A stretch of 64,000 nucleotides of DNA from CAVQWT01 sp963810815 (GTDB lineage Bacteria > Pseudomonadota > Gammaproteobacteria > Burkholderiales > Casimicrobiaceae). The notes beneath the pieces were generated by a model that was given only the letters and a program-made list of their open reading frames with translations, was not told where the DNA came from and made no database searches. How positions within the stretch are numbered: the stretch's first letter is position 1; each line of letters starts with the position of its first letter. The position numbers and the translations under genes are program-made. Location: the NCBI GenBank assembly GCA_963810815.1, contig CAWEPB010000007.1, forward strand, positions 1,054,001-1,118,000. The letters run 5' to 3'. Positions 35,578 to 47,298 of this stretch are shown piece by piece.

Positions 35578-35726
35578 GTTGCGCACCGCAGCATCCGGGT
35601 GGCGCGCCCGCGATGCCGAAACAGGACGCCGGGCCCCGCCTGGCGCCCAGGGTCGCCACCCGGAAGCCTCACCGTCGTCATCGAAGCCCTGCAACGATCC
35701 ACCGTTCCCTCACGAGGAGCCCCGTC

Positions 35727-36713
35727 ATGAAGAAGCCCATTCGCGTGGCCGTCACCGGCGCCGCCGGTCAGATTGGTTACAGCCTGCTGTTCCGCATCGC
35801 CTCCGGCCAGATGCTCGGACCCGACCAGCCGGTCATCCTGCAGCTGCTCGAGTTGCCGATGGACAAGGCACAGGCGGCGCTGAAGGGCGTGATGATGGAG
35901 CTCGAGGACTGCGCGTTCCCGCTGCTCGCCGGCATGGTCGGCACCGCCGATCCGAAGGTGGCGTTCAAGGACGCGGAAGTCGGGCTGCTCGTCGGCGCGC
36001 GTCCGCGCGGTCCCGGCATGGAGCGGAAGGATCTGCTGCTCGAGAACGCCAAGATCTTCACCGAGCAGGGCAAGGCGCTCGACGCCGTCGCGTCGCGCAA
36101 CGTCCGCATCCTGGTCGTCGGCAACCCCGCGAACACCAACGCCTACATCGCGATGAAGTCGGCGCCGTCGCTGCCGAAGAAGAACTTCACCGCGATGCTG
36201 CGCCTCGACCACAACCGCGCGCTGTCGCAGCTCGCCGCGAAGAGCGGAACGGCGGTCGGAGACATCGAGAAGATGGTCGTCTGGGGCAATCACTCGCCGA
36301 CGATGTACGCCGACTACCGCTTCGCCACCGTCGGCGGCAAGTCGGTCAAGGACCTGATCGGCGACGAGAACTGGAACCGCACCGAATTCCTGCCGAAGGT
36401 CGGCAAGCGCGGCGCCGCGATCATCGAGGCGCGCGGCCTGTCGTCGGCGGCGTCGGCGGCCAACGCGGCGATCGACCACGTCCGCGACTGGGTGCTGGGC
36501 ACCGGTGGCAAGTGGGTGACGATGGGGATTGCATCCGACGGCAGCTACGGGATCCCGCAGGACGTGATGTACGGCTTCCCGGTGACCTGTGCCGGCGGCG
36601 AGTACACCGTCGTTCAGGGCCTGCCGATCGACGACTTCTCGCGCGAGCGGATGAACCTGACGCTGAAGGAGCTCGAGGAAGAGCGCGCCGGCGTCGCCGA
36701 CCTGCTCCGCTGA
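35727..36713 (+). CDS. mdh: Malate dehydrogenase
   Basis: 328 residues from ATG 35727, preceded by GAGGAG. Rossmann motif GAAGQIGYSLLFRIASG, the LDH/MDH substrate segment RLDHNRALSQLA and the catalytic His in WGNHSPTMYADY. It belongs to the cytosolic-type MDH group usual in betaproteobacteria. It oxidises malate to oxaloacetate with NAD+ and opens the plus-strand half of the TCA cluster. Confidence 0.96.
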   Translation: MKKPIRVAVTGAAGQIGYSLLFRIASGQMLGPDQPVILQLLELPMDKAQAALKGVMMELEDCAFPLLAGMVGTADPKVAFKDAEVGLLVGARPRGPGMERKDLLLENAKIFTEQGKALDAVASRNVRILVVGNPANTNAYIAMKSAPSLPKKNFTAMLRLDHNRALSQLAAKSGTAVGDIEKMVVWGNHSPTMYADYRFATVGGKSVKDLIGDENWNRTEFLPKVGKRGAAIIEARGLSSAASAANAAIDHVRDWVLGTGGKWVTMGIASDGSYGIPQDVMYGFPVTCAGGEYTVVQGLPIDDFSRERMNLTLKELEEERAGVADLLR

Positions 36714-36731
36714 CCGGGCGACGCACCGAGC

Positions 36732-37748
36732 ATGCTCCCGCCGCAGGCCGCGCTTTACGGCCACGACCGCGCGCTGCCGGTACTGCCGCCCTGCGTGCAC
36801 TACGCCGGCAGCGAACGCTTCATCGCCCGCGCGCTGGCGCTGCAGGCCGAACGCGGGCCGGTGTTCGATGTGGCGGCCGACTGCGAGGACGGCGCGGCCG
36901 TCGGCGCCGAGCTTGCGCACGCAGCGATGGTCGCGCGGCTGCTGGCCTCGCCGGCCAACGCGCACGACCGCGCCGGGGTGCGCGTCCACGATGTCGCCCA
37001 CCCGGCGTTTCGTGCCGAGCTCGAGATACTCGTCGGCGAGGCGGGCCACCGCCTTGCCTTCGTCACGCTACCCAAGGCGCGCGACGCCGGCGACGTCGCG
37101 CGCTTCCTCGACGCGTTAGCGCGGGAGACCGCGCGCCGCGGCCTCGGCCGCGAGATTCCCGCCAGCGTGCTGGTGGAGACCCACGGCGCGCTCCACGATG
37201 CCTGGGCGATCGCGGCGCTGCCGGGCGTGGTGTCGCTGGACTTCGGCACGCTGGATTTCGTCAGCGCCCACCACGGCGCCATTCCGCTGTCGGCGATGGA
37301 GTCCCCGGGCCAGTTCGACCACCCGCTCGTCCGCCGCGCCAAGTGCGAGACCGCGGCCGCGGCACTCGCGCACGCCATCGTTCCCGCGCACGGCGTCACC
37401 CGCGCCCTCGACGACCCCGAGGCCGTCTACGCCGACGCGCGGCGCGCCCGCGCCGAGTTCGGCTTCCTGCGCATGTGGAGCATCCACCCGTCGCAGATCG
37501 AGCCCATCGTCCGCGCGTTCGCGCCGCACCCGGGCGAGATCGACGAGGCGGCCGCGGTGCTCTCCGCGGCGCAGGCCGCCGACTGGGCGCCGCTCGCCGT
37601 GGGGGGCCGCCTGCACGACCGCGCGTCGTACCGCTATTGCTTCACCGTGCTGCAGCAGGCCCGCGCCGCGGGACTGCCGCTGCCACCCGCGGCCGCCTCC
37701 TGGTTCGCGTCGCCCGCCGCGGGTCGCGTTACGACGGAGTCCCGGTGA
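36732..37748 (+). CDS. HpcH/HpaI aldolase / citrate lyase beta-like protein (CitE-like)
   Basis: 338 residues. Landmarks of the CitE/malyl-CoA lyase fold are VFDVAADCEDGAA (acidic metal-site region), VRVHDVAHPAF, IPASVLVETHGALHDAWAIAALPGV, LDFGTLDFVSAHHG and MWSIHPSQIEPIVRAF. Members cleave or form C-C bonds in acyl-CoA or keto-acid substrates. It follows mdh by 18 bp, an arrangement seen in other Burkholderiales. The precise substrate is unknown; citramalyl- or malyl-CoA are possible from family knowledge. Confidence 0.85.
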   Translation: MLPPQAALYGHDRALPVLPPCVHYAGSERFIARALALQAERGPVFDVAADCEDGAAVGAELAHAAMVARLLASPANAHDRAGVRVHDVAHPAFRAELEILVGEAGHRLAFVTLPKARDAGDVARFLDALARETARRGLGREIPASVLVETHGALHDAWAIAALPGVVSLDFGTLDFVSAHHGAIPLSAMESPGQFDHPLVRRAKCETAAAALAHAIVPAHGVTRALDDPEAVYADARRARAEFGFLRMWSIHPSQIEPIVRAFAPHPGEIDEAAAVLSAAQAADWAPLAVGGRLHDRASYRYCFTVLQQARAAGLPLPPAAASWFASPAAGRVTTESR

Positions 37749-37875
37749 CCGCTCCCACGCCCGGCTCGAGGTTCCGCGCCGCGCTCGCGCGCACCTGAGC
37801 CGGACTTCGCGCCGACTCGCGCCCGACCGCCGAAGCCGATTGCCCCCGCCGGATCCCGCCGTCGAATTCCGCGCC

Positions 37876-39327
37876 ATGCCCACCCACGCCGCCGTCGTCC
37901 GACCGAAGCCCGACCAGGTCCTCGTCGACATCGCCGATTACGTGACGCGGTACCGGGTCACCCGCAAGGACGCCTACGACACCGCCCGTCATTGCCTGAT
38001 CGACGCGCTGGGCTGCGCCTTCGAGGCGCTCGGGTATCCGGCCTGCACCAAGCTCCTGGGTCCGGTCGTCCCGGGCACCGTCGTGCCGCACGGCGCCAAG
38101 GTTCCGGGAACATCGTTTCAGCTCGACCCCGTGCAGGCGGCGTTCAACCTCGGCGCGATGATCCGCTGGCTCGACTTCAACGACACCTGGCTCGCCGCCG
38201 AATGGGGCCACCCCTCGGACAACCTGGGGGGTATCCTGATGACCGCCGACTGGCTGTCGCGCACGGCGATCGCCAACGGCAAGGCGCCGCTGCCGATGCG
38301 GGACGTGCTCACGGCGATGATCAAGGCGCACGAGATCCAGGGCTGCCTCGCGCTCGAGAACGCGTTCAACGCGGTCGGCCTCGACCACGTCGTCCTGGTC
38401 AAGGTAGCGTCGACCGCGGTGGTCGCCGGGATGCTGGGCCTCGCGCACGACGAGATCGTCAATGCGGTGTCGCTGGCCTGGGTCGACGGCCAGCCGCTGC
38501 GCACCTACCGCCACGCGCCGAACACCGGCTCGCGCAAGAGCTGGGCCGCTGGCGACGCGACGTCGCGCGCGGTGCGCCTTGCGTTGATCGCGAAGACCGG
38601 CGAGATGGGCTGCCCGTCGGCGCTCACGGCCAAGTCCTGGGGCTTCTACGACGTGCTGTTCAAGGGCAATGCGTTCAGGTTCCAGCGGCCCTACGGCAGC
38701 TATGTGATGGAGAACGTGCTGTTCAAGATCAGCTTCCCGGCCGAGTTCCACGCGCAGACCGCCGCCGAGTGCGCGCTGCAGATCCACCGGCAGCTCGCCA
38801 GGATCGGCAGGACCGCGGCGGACGTGAAGAGGATCACCGTCCGCACGCACGAGGCCTGCATCCGCATCATCGACAAGAAGGGGCCGCTCGACAATCCGGC
38901 CGACCGCGACCACTGCATCCAGTACATCGTCGCCGTCGCCACCCTGTTCGGCCGCCTGACCGCCGACGACTACGAGGACGCGGTCGCCGCCGACCCGCGG
39001 ATCGAGGCGCTGCGCGGGAAGATCGTCTGTGTCGAGGATCCGCAGTTCAGCCGCGATTACCACGACCCGGACAAGCGCTCGATCGCCAACGCGCTCACCG
39101 TCGAATTCAACGACGGCAGCAAGCTGAAGGAGTTCGTCTGCGAATACCCGATCGGCCACAAGCGCCGGCGCCGGGAAGGCATGCCGATCCTGGTCGAGAA
39201 GTTCCGCACCAACCTCGCTCGCCGCTTCCCCACCCGGCAGCAGGAGGCGATTCTCAACGTCGCACTCGACGCGAAGGCGCTCGACGCGATGCCCGTCAAC
39301 GAATTCGTAGACCTGATGGTGATCTGA
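37876..39327 (+). CDS. prpD: 2-methylcitrate dehydratase (PrpD / MmgE family)
   Basis: 483 residues. The frame is open well upstream, but the family N-terminus starts at ATG 37876 (VLVDIADYVTRYRV, ARHCLIDALGCAFEAL). Other landmarks are RWLDFNDTWLAAEWGHPSDNLGGIL, SMALAWVDGQ-type region as VSLAWVDGQPLRTYRHAPNT, and SRKSWAAGDATSRAVRLA. It dehydrates 2-methylcitrate in propionate breakdown and can also act on citrate, which suits a place beside acnA. The partner genes prpB and prpC are not nearby. Confidence 0.92.
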   Translation: MPTHAAVVRPKPDQVLVDIADYVTRYRVTRKDAYDTARHCLIDALGCAFEALGYPACTKLLGPVVPGTVVPHGAKVPGTSFQLDPVQAAFNLGAMIRWLDFNDTWLAAEWGHPSDNLGGILMTADWLSRTAIANGKAPLPMRDVLTAMIKAHEIQGCLALENAFNAVGLDHVVLVKVASTAVVAGMLGLAHDEIVNAVSLAWVDGQPLRTYRHAPNTGSRKSWAAGDATSRAVRLALIAKTGEMGCPSALTAKSWGFYDVLFKGNAFRFQRPYGSYVMENVLFKISFPAEFHAQTAAECALQIHRQLARIGRTAADVKRITVRTHEACIRIIDKKGPLDNPADRDHCIQYIVAVATLFGRLTADDYEDAVAADPRIEALRGKIVCVEDPQFSRDYHDPDKRSIANALTVEFNDGSKLKEFVCEYPIGHKRRRREGMPILVEKFRTNLARRFPTRQQEAILNVALDAKALDAMPVNEFVDLMVI

Positions 39328-39329
39328 CC

Positions 39330-39956
39330 ATGCACCCGACGCCAAGCGCCCCGCGCACTTCTCCCGCCGCAGCTGCGGCGGGTGCCCTCGCATTCGCCGC
39401 CACGCTCGTCCTGGCCCCCGGGTCGGCACTGGCGCAGGACTACCCGACGCTCAAGGCCGGTCAGTGGGAATTGACGACGACGACCTCGACCACCCCCGAC
39501 AAGCCGACCAAGACCACCTACTGCCTCGACGCCAGCGTGCAGAAGGAAATGGCCGGCTTCGGCGAGGGCATGCGCAAGGAAATGTGCGTGAGGTCCACGA
39601 TGAAGCGGGAGGGCAACCGCTATGTCGGCGAGTCCGAGTGCCGCCTCGGCACGACGACGATGAAGTCCCGCAGCGTGATGACGCTGACCGGCGACACGAC
39701 CTACCGCACCGAGGTCAAGGCGACCTACGACCCGCCGTTCATGGGCATGAAGGAGTCGACGACGATCGTCGAGGGCCGCCACACCGGCGCGTGCCGCGAC
39801 GGCCTCGTCCCCGGCGACCTGGTCACCGCGACGGGCCAGAAGATCAACGTCAAGCAACTGCAGGAAATGCGCGAGCGCCGGCCGGCGAACCCGGCCGCGC
39901 CCGCCCCGGCGACCGCGCCGAAGCCGGCAACCCCGGCCACCCCCGCCCCCAGGTAA
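39330..39956 (+). CDS. Periplasmic DUF3617 protein
   Basis: 208 residues, starting 2 bp after the prpD stop. A signal peptide of about 35 residues ends in SALAQDYP. The DUF3617 body follows (LKAGQWELTTTTST, TTYCLDASVQKEMAG, two more conserved Cys, and GRHTGACRDGLVPGD), then a Pro/Ala-rich tail. Function unknown. Its location between prpD and acnA looks incidental to metabolism, though spacing indicates co-transcription. Confidence 0.85.
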   Translation: MHPTPSAPRTSPAAAAAGALAFAATLVLAPGSALAQDYPTLKAGQWELTTTTSTTPDKPTKTTYCLDASVQKEMAGFGEGMRKEMCVRSTMKREGNRYVGESECRLGTTTMKSRSVMTLTGDTTYRTEVKATYDPPFMGMKESTTIVEGRHTGACRDGLVPGDLVTATGQKINVKQLQEMRERRPANPAAPAPATAPKPATPATPAPR

Positions 39957-39979
39957 CCGACCCCGAAAAAGGCAGACAG

Positions 39980-42697
<2,718 letters not shown>

Positions 42698-42722
42698 CGC
42701 CGGCGCGAAGGATCGGCGCCGC

Positions 42723-43616
42723 GTGATCACCGGAGCGGGCGGGCCCGGCGCCCACCCGCTGCGGCGCGCGCTGCCGCTGTTCGTCCTGGCGGGCTTCTGC
42801 CTGTCGTCGCTCGACGCGACGGCGAAGTCGCTGGTGCGCGACCACGCGCTGCTGCTCATCGTCTGGGCGCGCTACGCCGGACAGATGCTGGTGGTGACGC
42901 CGTTCGCCTGGCACCAGGCCGGGCCTGGATTCTGGCGCACGCGCCGGCTCGGACTGCACCTGCTGCGGTCGTCGTTCCTGGTCGCGGCAACGATGTGCTT
43001 TTTCGGCGGCCTCAAGTGGCTGCCGCTGGCCGAGGGCTCGGCCATCACGTTCCTGGCGCCGATCGTCGTGGTCCTGCTGGCCGGGCCGCTGCTGGGCGAG
43101 CGGCCGACGCGGGCGCGCTGGGCGGCCGCGATCGCCGGGTTTTCCGGGGTGCTGCTGCTCGTCCGTCCGGGCGGTGCGGTGTTCCACCCGGCCGCGCTGC
43201 TGTTGCTGGGCGCCGCGGTGACGAACGGGCTGTACCAGCTCTACACGCGCATGCTCGCCGCGGAGGACCCCAGCACGCTGCTGTTCTACAGTGCGCTGGT
43301 CGGCACGGTCGCGCTGACGCTGCCGCTGCCCTGGCTGGTCGACCTTTCGACGCTCGCGCCGCGCGACCTCGGACTGCTGGTGCTGCTCGGTCTGCTCGCG
43401 GGGCTGGGCCACTGGTTCATGATCAATGCCTACCAGCGTGCCCCCGCTTCGCTGCTGACGCCGTTCACCTACCTGCAGATGCTGTGGGCGACCGCCTACG
43501 GCTACCTCGTGTTCGGACAACTCCCCGATGGCGTTTCGTTCGTCGGCATGGCGGTCATCGTCGCCAGCGGCGTCGGGCTCGCGCTGCACGAGAGGCGGCG
43601 GCATGCCCGCCGCTGA
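42723..43616 (+). CDS. DMT-superfamily (EamA) transporter
   Basis: 297 residues from a GTG start, with ten predicted membrane helices in two EamA repeats (first half ending near GFSGVLLLVRPGG, second from FHPAALLLLGAAV). Repeat motifs KWLPLAEGSAITFLAPIVV and QRAPASLLTPFTYLQMLWA are typical. Substrate unknown. It overlaps the next gene by 14 bp, so the two transporters are co-translated. Confidence 0.88.
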   Translation: MITGAGGPGAHPLRRALPLFVLAGFCLSSLDATAKSLVRDHALLLIVWARYAGQMLVVTPFAWHQAGPGFWRTRRLGLHLLRSSFLVAATMCFFGGLKWLPLAEGSAITFLAPIVVVLLAGPLLGERPTRARWAAAIAGFSGVLLLVRPGGAVFHPAALLLLGAAVTNGLYQLYTRMLAAEDPSTLLFYSALVGTVALTLPLPWLVDLSTLAPRDLGLLVLLGLLAGLGHWFMINAYQRAPASLLTPFTYLQMLWATAYGYLVFGQLPDGVSFVGMAVIVASGVGLALHERRRHARR

Positions 43617-44829
43617 CGCGCCGCTGCCGCGGTTCAGCGAGCGCGGCCTGATCGCGCTGATCGGGCTGTGCCTGATGCTGCAGCCGCTGTCGACCGACCT
43701 CAACCTCGCCTCGCTGCCGGGGCTCGCCACCGCGTTCGGCGCGCCGGTCGCGACGGTGCAGCTCACGCTGTCCATCTTCGTCGTCGGCTTCGGCGCCATG
43801 CAGGTCGTCAGCGGGCCGCTGTCCGACCGCTTCGGCCGCCGCCCGGTGCTGCAGGCGGGCCTGGTGGTCTACGTCGCCGCCAGCGCCGCCTGCGCGCTGG
43901 CCCCCACCATCGGCTGGCTGATCGCCGCGCGCTTCGTCCAGGCGCTGGGCTGCTGCACGGCGGTCGTCGTCGCCCGCGCGATCGTCCGCGACGCGTTCAC
44001 GCCGGCCGAAGGCGCGCGGGCGCTGTCGCGCGCGTCGTCGCTGCTCGCGATCGGCCCGATCTTCGGCCCGATCGTGGGCAGCCTGCTCGAAGTGGAATTC
44101 GGTTTCCGCGCCGCGTTCGTGCTGCTCACCGCACTGGGCGCGGCGCTGCTCGCGATCACCTCGCTGCGGCTGGCCGAAACCAATCGGCACCCGGATCCGA
44201 CGGCGCTCGAGCCGCGCGCGCTCGCCGCCACCTATGCCCGGGTGCTCCGCTCACCGATGTTCCGCGCCTACGGGCTCGCGGGCCTGGCGAGCTACGCGGG
44301 ACTCTTCGCCTTCATCTCGGGCAGTCCGTTCGTGCTGATCCGCATCCTCGACGTGCCCACCGGCTGGTTCGGACTGGTCTGGGGCGCCGCGGTGACCGGG
44401 TACCTGGCGGGCACGTTGCTGGCGCGCCGCCTCCTGCGGCACCGCAGCCTCGCCGCGACGATGACGGTCGGCGCCTGGCTGGCGCTTGGCGGCGGGGCGC
44501 TGCTCGCCGCGATCGCGGTGGCCGACCTGCGGCATTGGGTCGCATTCCTGGCGGCGCAGTTCGTGTACTTCGGCGCCCACGGAATCCTGTTTCCCGGCGC
44601 CATGGCCGGCGTCGTCGCGCCGTTCCCCCGCCATGCCGGGGCGGCCGCCGGCATGTTCGGGCTCCTGACGATGGTGGCCGCCGCCGCTGTCGGCAGCTGG
44701 ATCGGGGCGAGCCACGACGGCACCCTGCGGCCCGTCGCCTTCACCGTCGCCCTCGCCGCGCTGGTCGCGTTCGCCGCGGTCCGGCTGGGGGTGCGCCGGG
44801 TAGACGCCGCGGCCGGAAATCGTCGCTGA
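43603..44829 (+). CDS. MFS transporter, Bcr/CflA drug-resistance family
   Basis: 408 residues with about 12 membrane helices. DHA1/Bcr motifs are LQPLSTDLNLASLPGLATAFGA at the N-terminus, GPLSDRFGRRPVLQAGL (motif A) and ARFVQALGCCTAVVVARAIVRD (motif B/D1 region). The start at ATG 43603 lies inside the upstream gene. A proton-driven efflux pump for drug-like compounds is the family expectation; the substrate is not known. Confidence 0.88.
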   Translation: MPAADAPLPRFSERGLIALIGLCLMLQPLSTDLNLASLPGLATAFGAPVATVQLTLSIFVVGFGAMQVVSGPLSDRFGRRPVLQAGLVVYVAASAACALAPTIGWLIAARFVQALGCCTAVVVARAIVRDAFTPAEGARALSRASSLLAIGPIFGPIVGSLLEVEFGFRAAFVLLTALGAALLAITSLRLAETNRHPDPTALEPRALAATYARVLRSPMFRAYGLAGLASYAGLFAFISGSPFVLIRILDVPTGWFGLVWGAAVTGYLAGTLLARRLLRHRSLAATMTVGAWLALGGGALLAAIAVADLRHWVAFLAAQFVYFGAHGILFPGAMAGVVAPFPRHAGAAAGMFGLLTMVAAAAVGSWIGASHDGTLRPVAFTVALAALVAFAAVRLGVRRVDAAAGNRR

Positions 44830-44842
44830 CCGCAATCGGTTG

Positions 44843-44869
44843 TTGCACTGCGGCATTCACTGGTATACT
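44843..44869 (+). promoter_or_regulatory. Promoter candidate for the alanine-rich lipoprotein
   Basis: TTGCAC at 44843-44848 and TATACT at 44864-44869 with a short 15-bp spacer. The TGG before TATACT gives an extended -10, which could offset the short spacer. Confidence 0.5.
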
Positions 44870-44956
44870 TACGAGTTGGCGACTCCGATACCGGGCTTCG
44901 ATACCGATGAGGTCGCCTCCCGCCCTCGATCACATCAAGAAAGCACGGAGAACACC

Positions 44957-45304
44957 ATGACGAACCGCACCATTGCCACGCTGACCGCGCTGGCCCTCGC
45001 TGTTACGCTGGCTGCTTGCGGCCAGGACTCCAAGCAAGCCGCCGACAAGGCGAAGGAAGCCGCGACCAAGGCCGCCGAAGCGACCAAGGACGCCGCCAAG
45101 GCGACTGCCGATGCCGCCGCCAAGACGGCCGCCGACGCCGCCGCGAAGACGACCGAAGTCGCGAAGGATGCCGCCACCGCGACGACCGACGCCGCCAAGG
45201 CCGCCGCCGACGCGACCAAGGACGCCGCCGCGAAGTCCGCCGACGCGACCAAGGATGCCGCCGCAAAGGCCGTCGACGCCGCGAAGGACGCCGCGAAGAA
45301 GTAA
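44957..45304 (+). CDS. Alanine/lysine-rich repetitive lipoprotein
   Basis: 115 residues. A lipoprotein signal (LTALALAVTLAAC, lipidated Cys21) is followed by about 90 residues made almost only of Ala, Lys, Asp and Thr in degenerate AAKDATK/AADAAAK repeats. The mature part is predicted to be one long amphipathic helix or coiled coil like LEA-type or histone-H1-like proteins. ATG 44957 is chosen because GGAG lies about 8 bp upstream and the signal starts there. It has its own promoter candidate and a strong terminator, so it is a monocistronic, probably well-expressed gene. Function unknown. Confidence 0.85.
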   Translation: MTNRTIATLTALALAVTLAACGQDSKQAADKAKEAATKAAEATKDAAKATADAAAKTAADAAAKTTEVAKDAATATTDAAKAAADATKDAAAKSADATKDAAAKAVDAAKDAAKK

Positions 45305-45331
45305 TCGCGACGCCACTCTGGCACGACGAGA

Positions 45332-45362
45332 AACGCCGGCCACGACGCCGGCGTTTTTCTTT
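45332..45362 (+). terminator. Rho-independent terminator after the lipoprotein gene
   Basis: Perfect 9-bp stem AACGCCGGC / GCCGGCGTT with a 6-base loop, followed by TTTTTCTTT. Confidence 0.9.
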
Positions 45363-45376
45363 GGCGCGCCAGGACC

Positions 45377-46015
45377 CTAGCCTGCTTTCGCCTGCCGCGC
45401 GATCCAGCGCGTCAGCGGTTTCCACTGCTCCCAGTCCTGCTCGGCGCGCGAGCGCGGCAGGTCGAACACCGATGCGCCGTCGCGCGCGCAATGGATGTAG
45501 ACCTGCGTGTCGCGCAGGTGGGTGACCAGCGGGAAGTCCCACGCATCGAGAAACGCGTCGAGTTCCGCCGCGCTCCGGGTTCGCGCGTCGACGCGCATCG
45601 CCACCAGTCCGATCGCCAGCGTGCCATCGCGGACGCCCTTCCACCCGGCGATCGCATCGAGAAAGCGCTGCGTGGCCGCCATGTCGTACGCCGACGGCGA
45701 TACCGGCACCAGCATGACGTCGGCGCGCCTGATCGCGCCGCGCAGGTCGTCCCCGTGCAGACCCGCCGGGCTGTCGATCACCACCCACTGTGCCGTCGGC
45801 CCTTCCGGCGCCTTCCTGACCGTGTCGGCGCCGAGGCCCGCGATCGACGGAAACAGCGCCGGTCGCCGCGACAGCCACTGGGTCGACGACTGCTGCGGAT
45901 CCTGGTCGAACAATGCGACGCGCTGGCGCTTCCCCGCAAGCCAGCCGGCCACGTTGGTCGCGAGCGTCGTCTTGCCGCTGCCGCCCTTGGGATTGGCGAC
46001 GAGAATCGTCTGCAT
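45377..46015 (-). CDS. ParA-family ATPase (orphan)
   Basis: 212 residues. The deviant Walker A is KGGSGKTT with signature Lys10, followed by LFDQDPQQSSTQW (A' motif) and VVIDSPAGL (Walker B). It is of the short ParA/MinD/VirC1 type lacking the N-terminal HTH of plasmid ParA. No ParB, MinE or recognised cargo gene is adjacent: the neighbours are a convergent lipoprotein and divergent ttcA. It probably positions some cellular cargo or plasmid-like locus, but this cannot be told from the sequence. Confidence 0.85.
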   Translation of the reverse strand: MQTILVANPKGGSGKTTLATNVAGWLAGKRQRVALFDQDPQQSSTQWLSRRPALFPSIAGLGADTVRKAPEGPTAQWVVIDSPAGLHGDDLRGAIRRADVMLVPVSPSAYDMAATQRFLDAIAGWKGVRDGTLAIGLVAMRVDARTRSAAELDAFLDAWDFPLVTHLRDTQVYIHCARDGASVFDLPRSRAEQDWEQWKPLTRWIARQAKAG

Positions 46016-46081
46016 CGAAGTCCTCCGGGTCGAAGCCTGCGATGGTAGCGCCAACCGCCCGCGGCGGCGAACGTCACCCCG

Positions 46082-46107
46082 CCGCAGACGCCGGCGCGCG
46101 TCTGCGG
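46082..46107. repeat. 10-bp inverted repeat between parA-like gene and ttcA
   Basis: Arms CCGCAGACGC and GCGTCTGCGG are perfect, around a 6-base loop. It lies in the 143-bp divergent gap and could be an operator or a hairpin in the ttcA leader. Confidence 0.55.
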
Positions 46108-46158
46108 TAACCTTCGCGCTCGCGGTCGAGTGCCGCGCCGAGTCCCCCCTCCCCGTCC

Positions 46159-47136
46159 ATGTCCGACGCCATCCTCTCCGTCCCCGCCGCGCCGGCCCCT
46201 CCGGCCCCTGCTCCGCGGGATCCGCGCAAGGCCGAATTCGAGACCAACAAGCTGAAGAAGCGGCTGCGCCGACTCGTCGGCGAGGCGATCGCCGACTACG
46301 GCATGATCGAGGCGGGCGACCGGGTGATGGTCTGCCTCTCCGGCGGCAAGGACAGCTACGGCCTGCTCGACATCCTGTTGTCGCTGCAGTCGCGGGCACC
46401 GGTTCCGTTCGAGATCGTCGCCGTCAACCTCGACCAGAAGCAGCCGGACTTCCCGGCCGACGTGCTGCCGCGCTACCTCGAGGGGCGCGGCGTCCGCCAT
46501 CGCATCGAGGAACAGGACACCTACAGCGTCGTCAAGCGCGTGATCCCCGAAGGCGGGACCATGTGTTCGCTGTGCTCGCGGCTGCGGCGCGGCGTGCTCT
46601 ATCGCGTCGCCGGCGAACTGGGGGCGACCAAGATCGCGCTAGGCCACCACCGCGACGACATGCTCGCCACGTTCTTCCTCAATCTCTTCTTCGGCGGCAA
46701 GCTGAAGACGATGCCGCCGAAGCTCGTTTCCGACGACGGCCGCCACGTGGTGATCCGTCCGCTGGCGTATGTGCGCGAACGGGACCTCGCGCGCTACGCC
46801 GAGGCGATGCGGTTCCCGATCATCCCCTGCAACCTGTGCGGGTCGCAGGAGCACCTGCAACGAAAGCAGGTGGCGGCGATGCTGCGCGAATGGGAAAGGA
46901 AGCATCCCGGCCGCATCGAGTCGATCTGCAACGCCGTCGGCACCGTCGTGCCGTCGCACCTGCTCGACCGGAAGCTGTTCGATTTCGGCGCGGTGCGCGC
47001 GACGGGCGTCGCCAGCCCCGACGGCGACACGGCCTTCGACGTCGACCCCGAGCTCGAACGCGCGGCCGATGCCGCGGCCGCCGGCGTCGCCCCGCTCTTC
47101 GGGTCGATCCGCATCGCGCCAGGCGACGAGGATTGA
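46159..47136 (+). CDS. ttcA: tRNA 2-thiocytidine biosynthesis protein TtcA
   Basis: 325 residues. The PP-loop motif SGGKDS is at 61-66, and C136 and C139 (CSLC) with a later IPCNLCGSQEHLQR supply Fe-S and catalytic cysteines. TtcA thiolates cytidine 32 of some tRNAs. The first 25 residues are a Pro/Ala-rich extension with no family match, so a later start cannot be excluded. Confidence 0.94.
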   Translation: MSDAILSVPAAPAPPAPAPRDPRKAEFETNKLKKRLRRLVGEAIADYGMIEAGDRVMVCLSGGKDSYGLLDILLSLQSRAPVPFEIVAVNLDQKQPDFPADVLPRYLEGRGVRHRIEEQDTYSVVKRVIPEGGTMCSLCSRLRRGVLYRVAGELGATKIALGHHRDDMLATFFLNLFFGGKLKTMPPKLVSDDGRHVVIRPLAYVRERDLARYAEAMRFPIIPCNLCGSQEHLQRKQVAAMLREWERKHPGRIESICNAVGTVVPSHLLDRKLFDFGAVRATGVASPDGDTAFDVDPELERAADAAAAGVAPLFGSIRIAPGDED

Positions 47137-47242
47137 CCGGCGTGGCGGGGTCCGGCGCACCGACTCCGGCGCGTCCGACCCGTGTCGCCGGCGGTGGTGC
47201 CTCCGGCCGCTGAAGGCGACAGCGGTGCTGCGGGCTCCGGGG

Positions 47243-47298
47243 GTCGGCGGTGGTGCCTCCAGCTGCTGGTGTCGGCGGTGGTGCCCCCGGCTGCTGGT
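47243..47298. repeat. 28-bp tandem repeat, two copies plus an earlier degenerate one
   Basis: Units at 47243-47270 and 47271-47298 share GTCGGCGGTGGTGCC and end in GCTGCTGGT. A diverged copy with a small insertion begins near 47183. The second unit runs into the left arm of palindrome A. Confidence 0.75.

Larger units (their letters stand above)
35393..35726. other. Divergent gntR / mdh control region
   Basis: 334 bp without a gene. It holds two divergent sigma70-like promoters and, between them, an AT-rich block with three GTCTTAT/ATAAGAC half-sites. The AT-rich block stands out sharply from the surrounding GC-rich DNA. The mdh leader from the promoter to ATG is about 140 nt and shows no clear riboswitch. 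Confidence 0.75.

Noticed and set aside
45377..46015. Plasmid or chromosome partition locus
   Set aside because: No ParB, parS cluster, gidA/gidB or replication genes are nearby, so only an orphan ParA is claimed.
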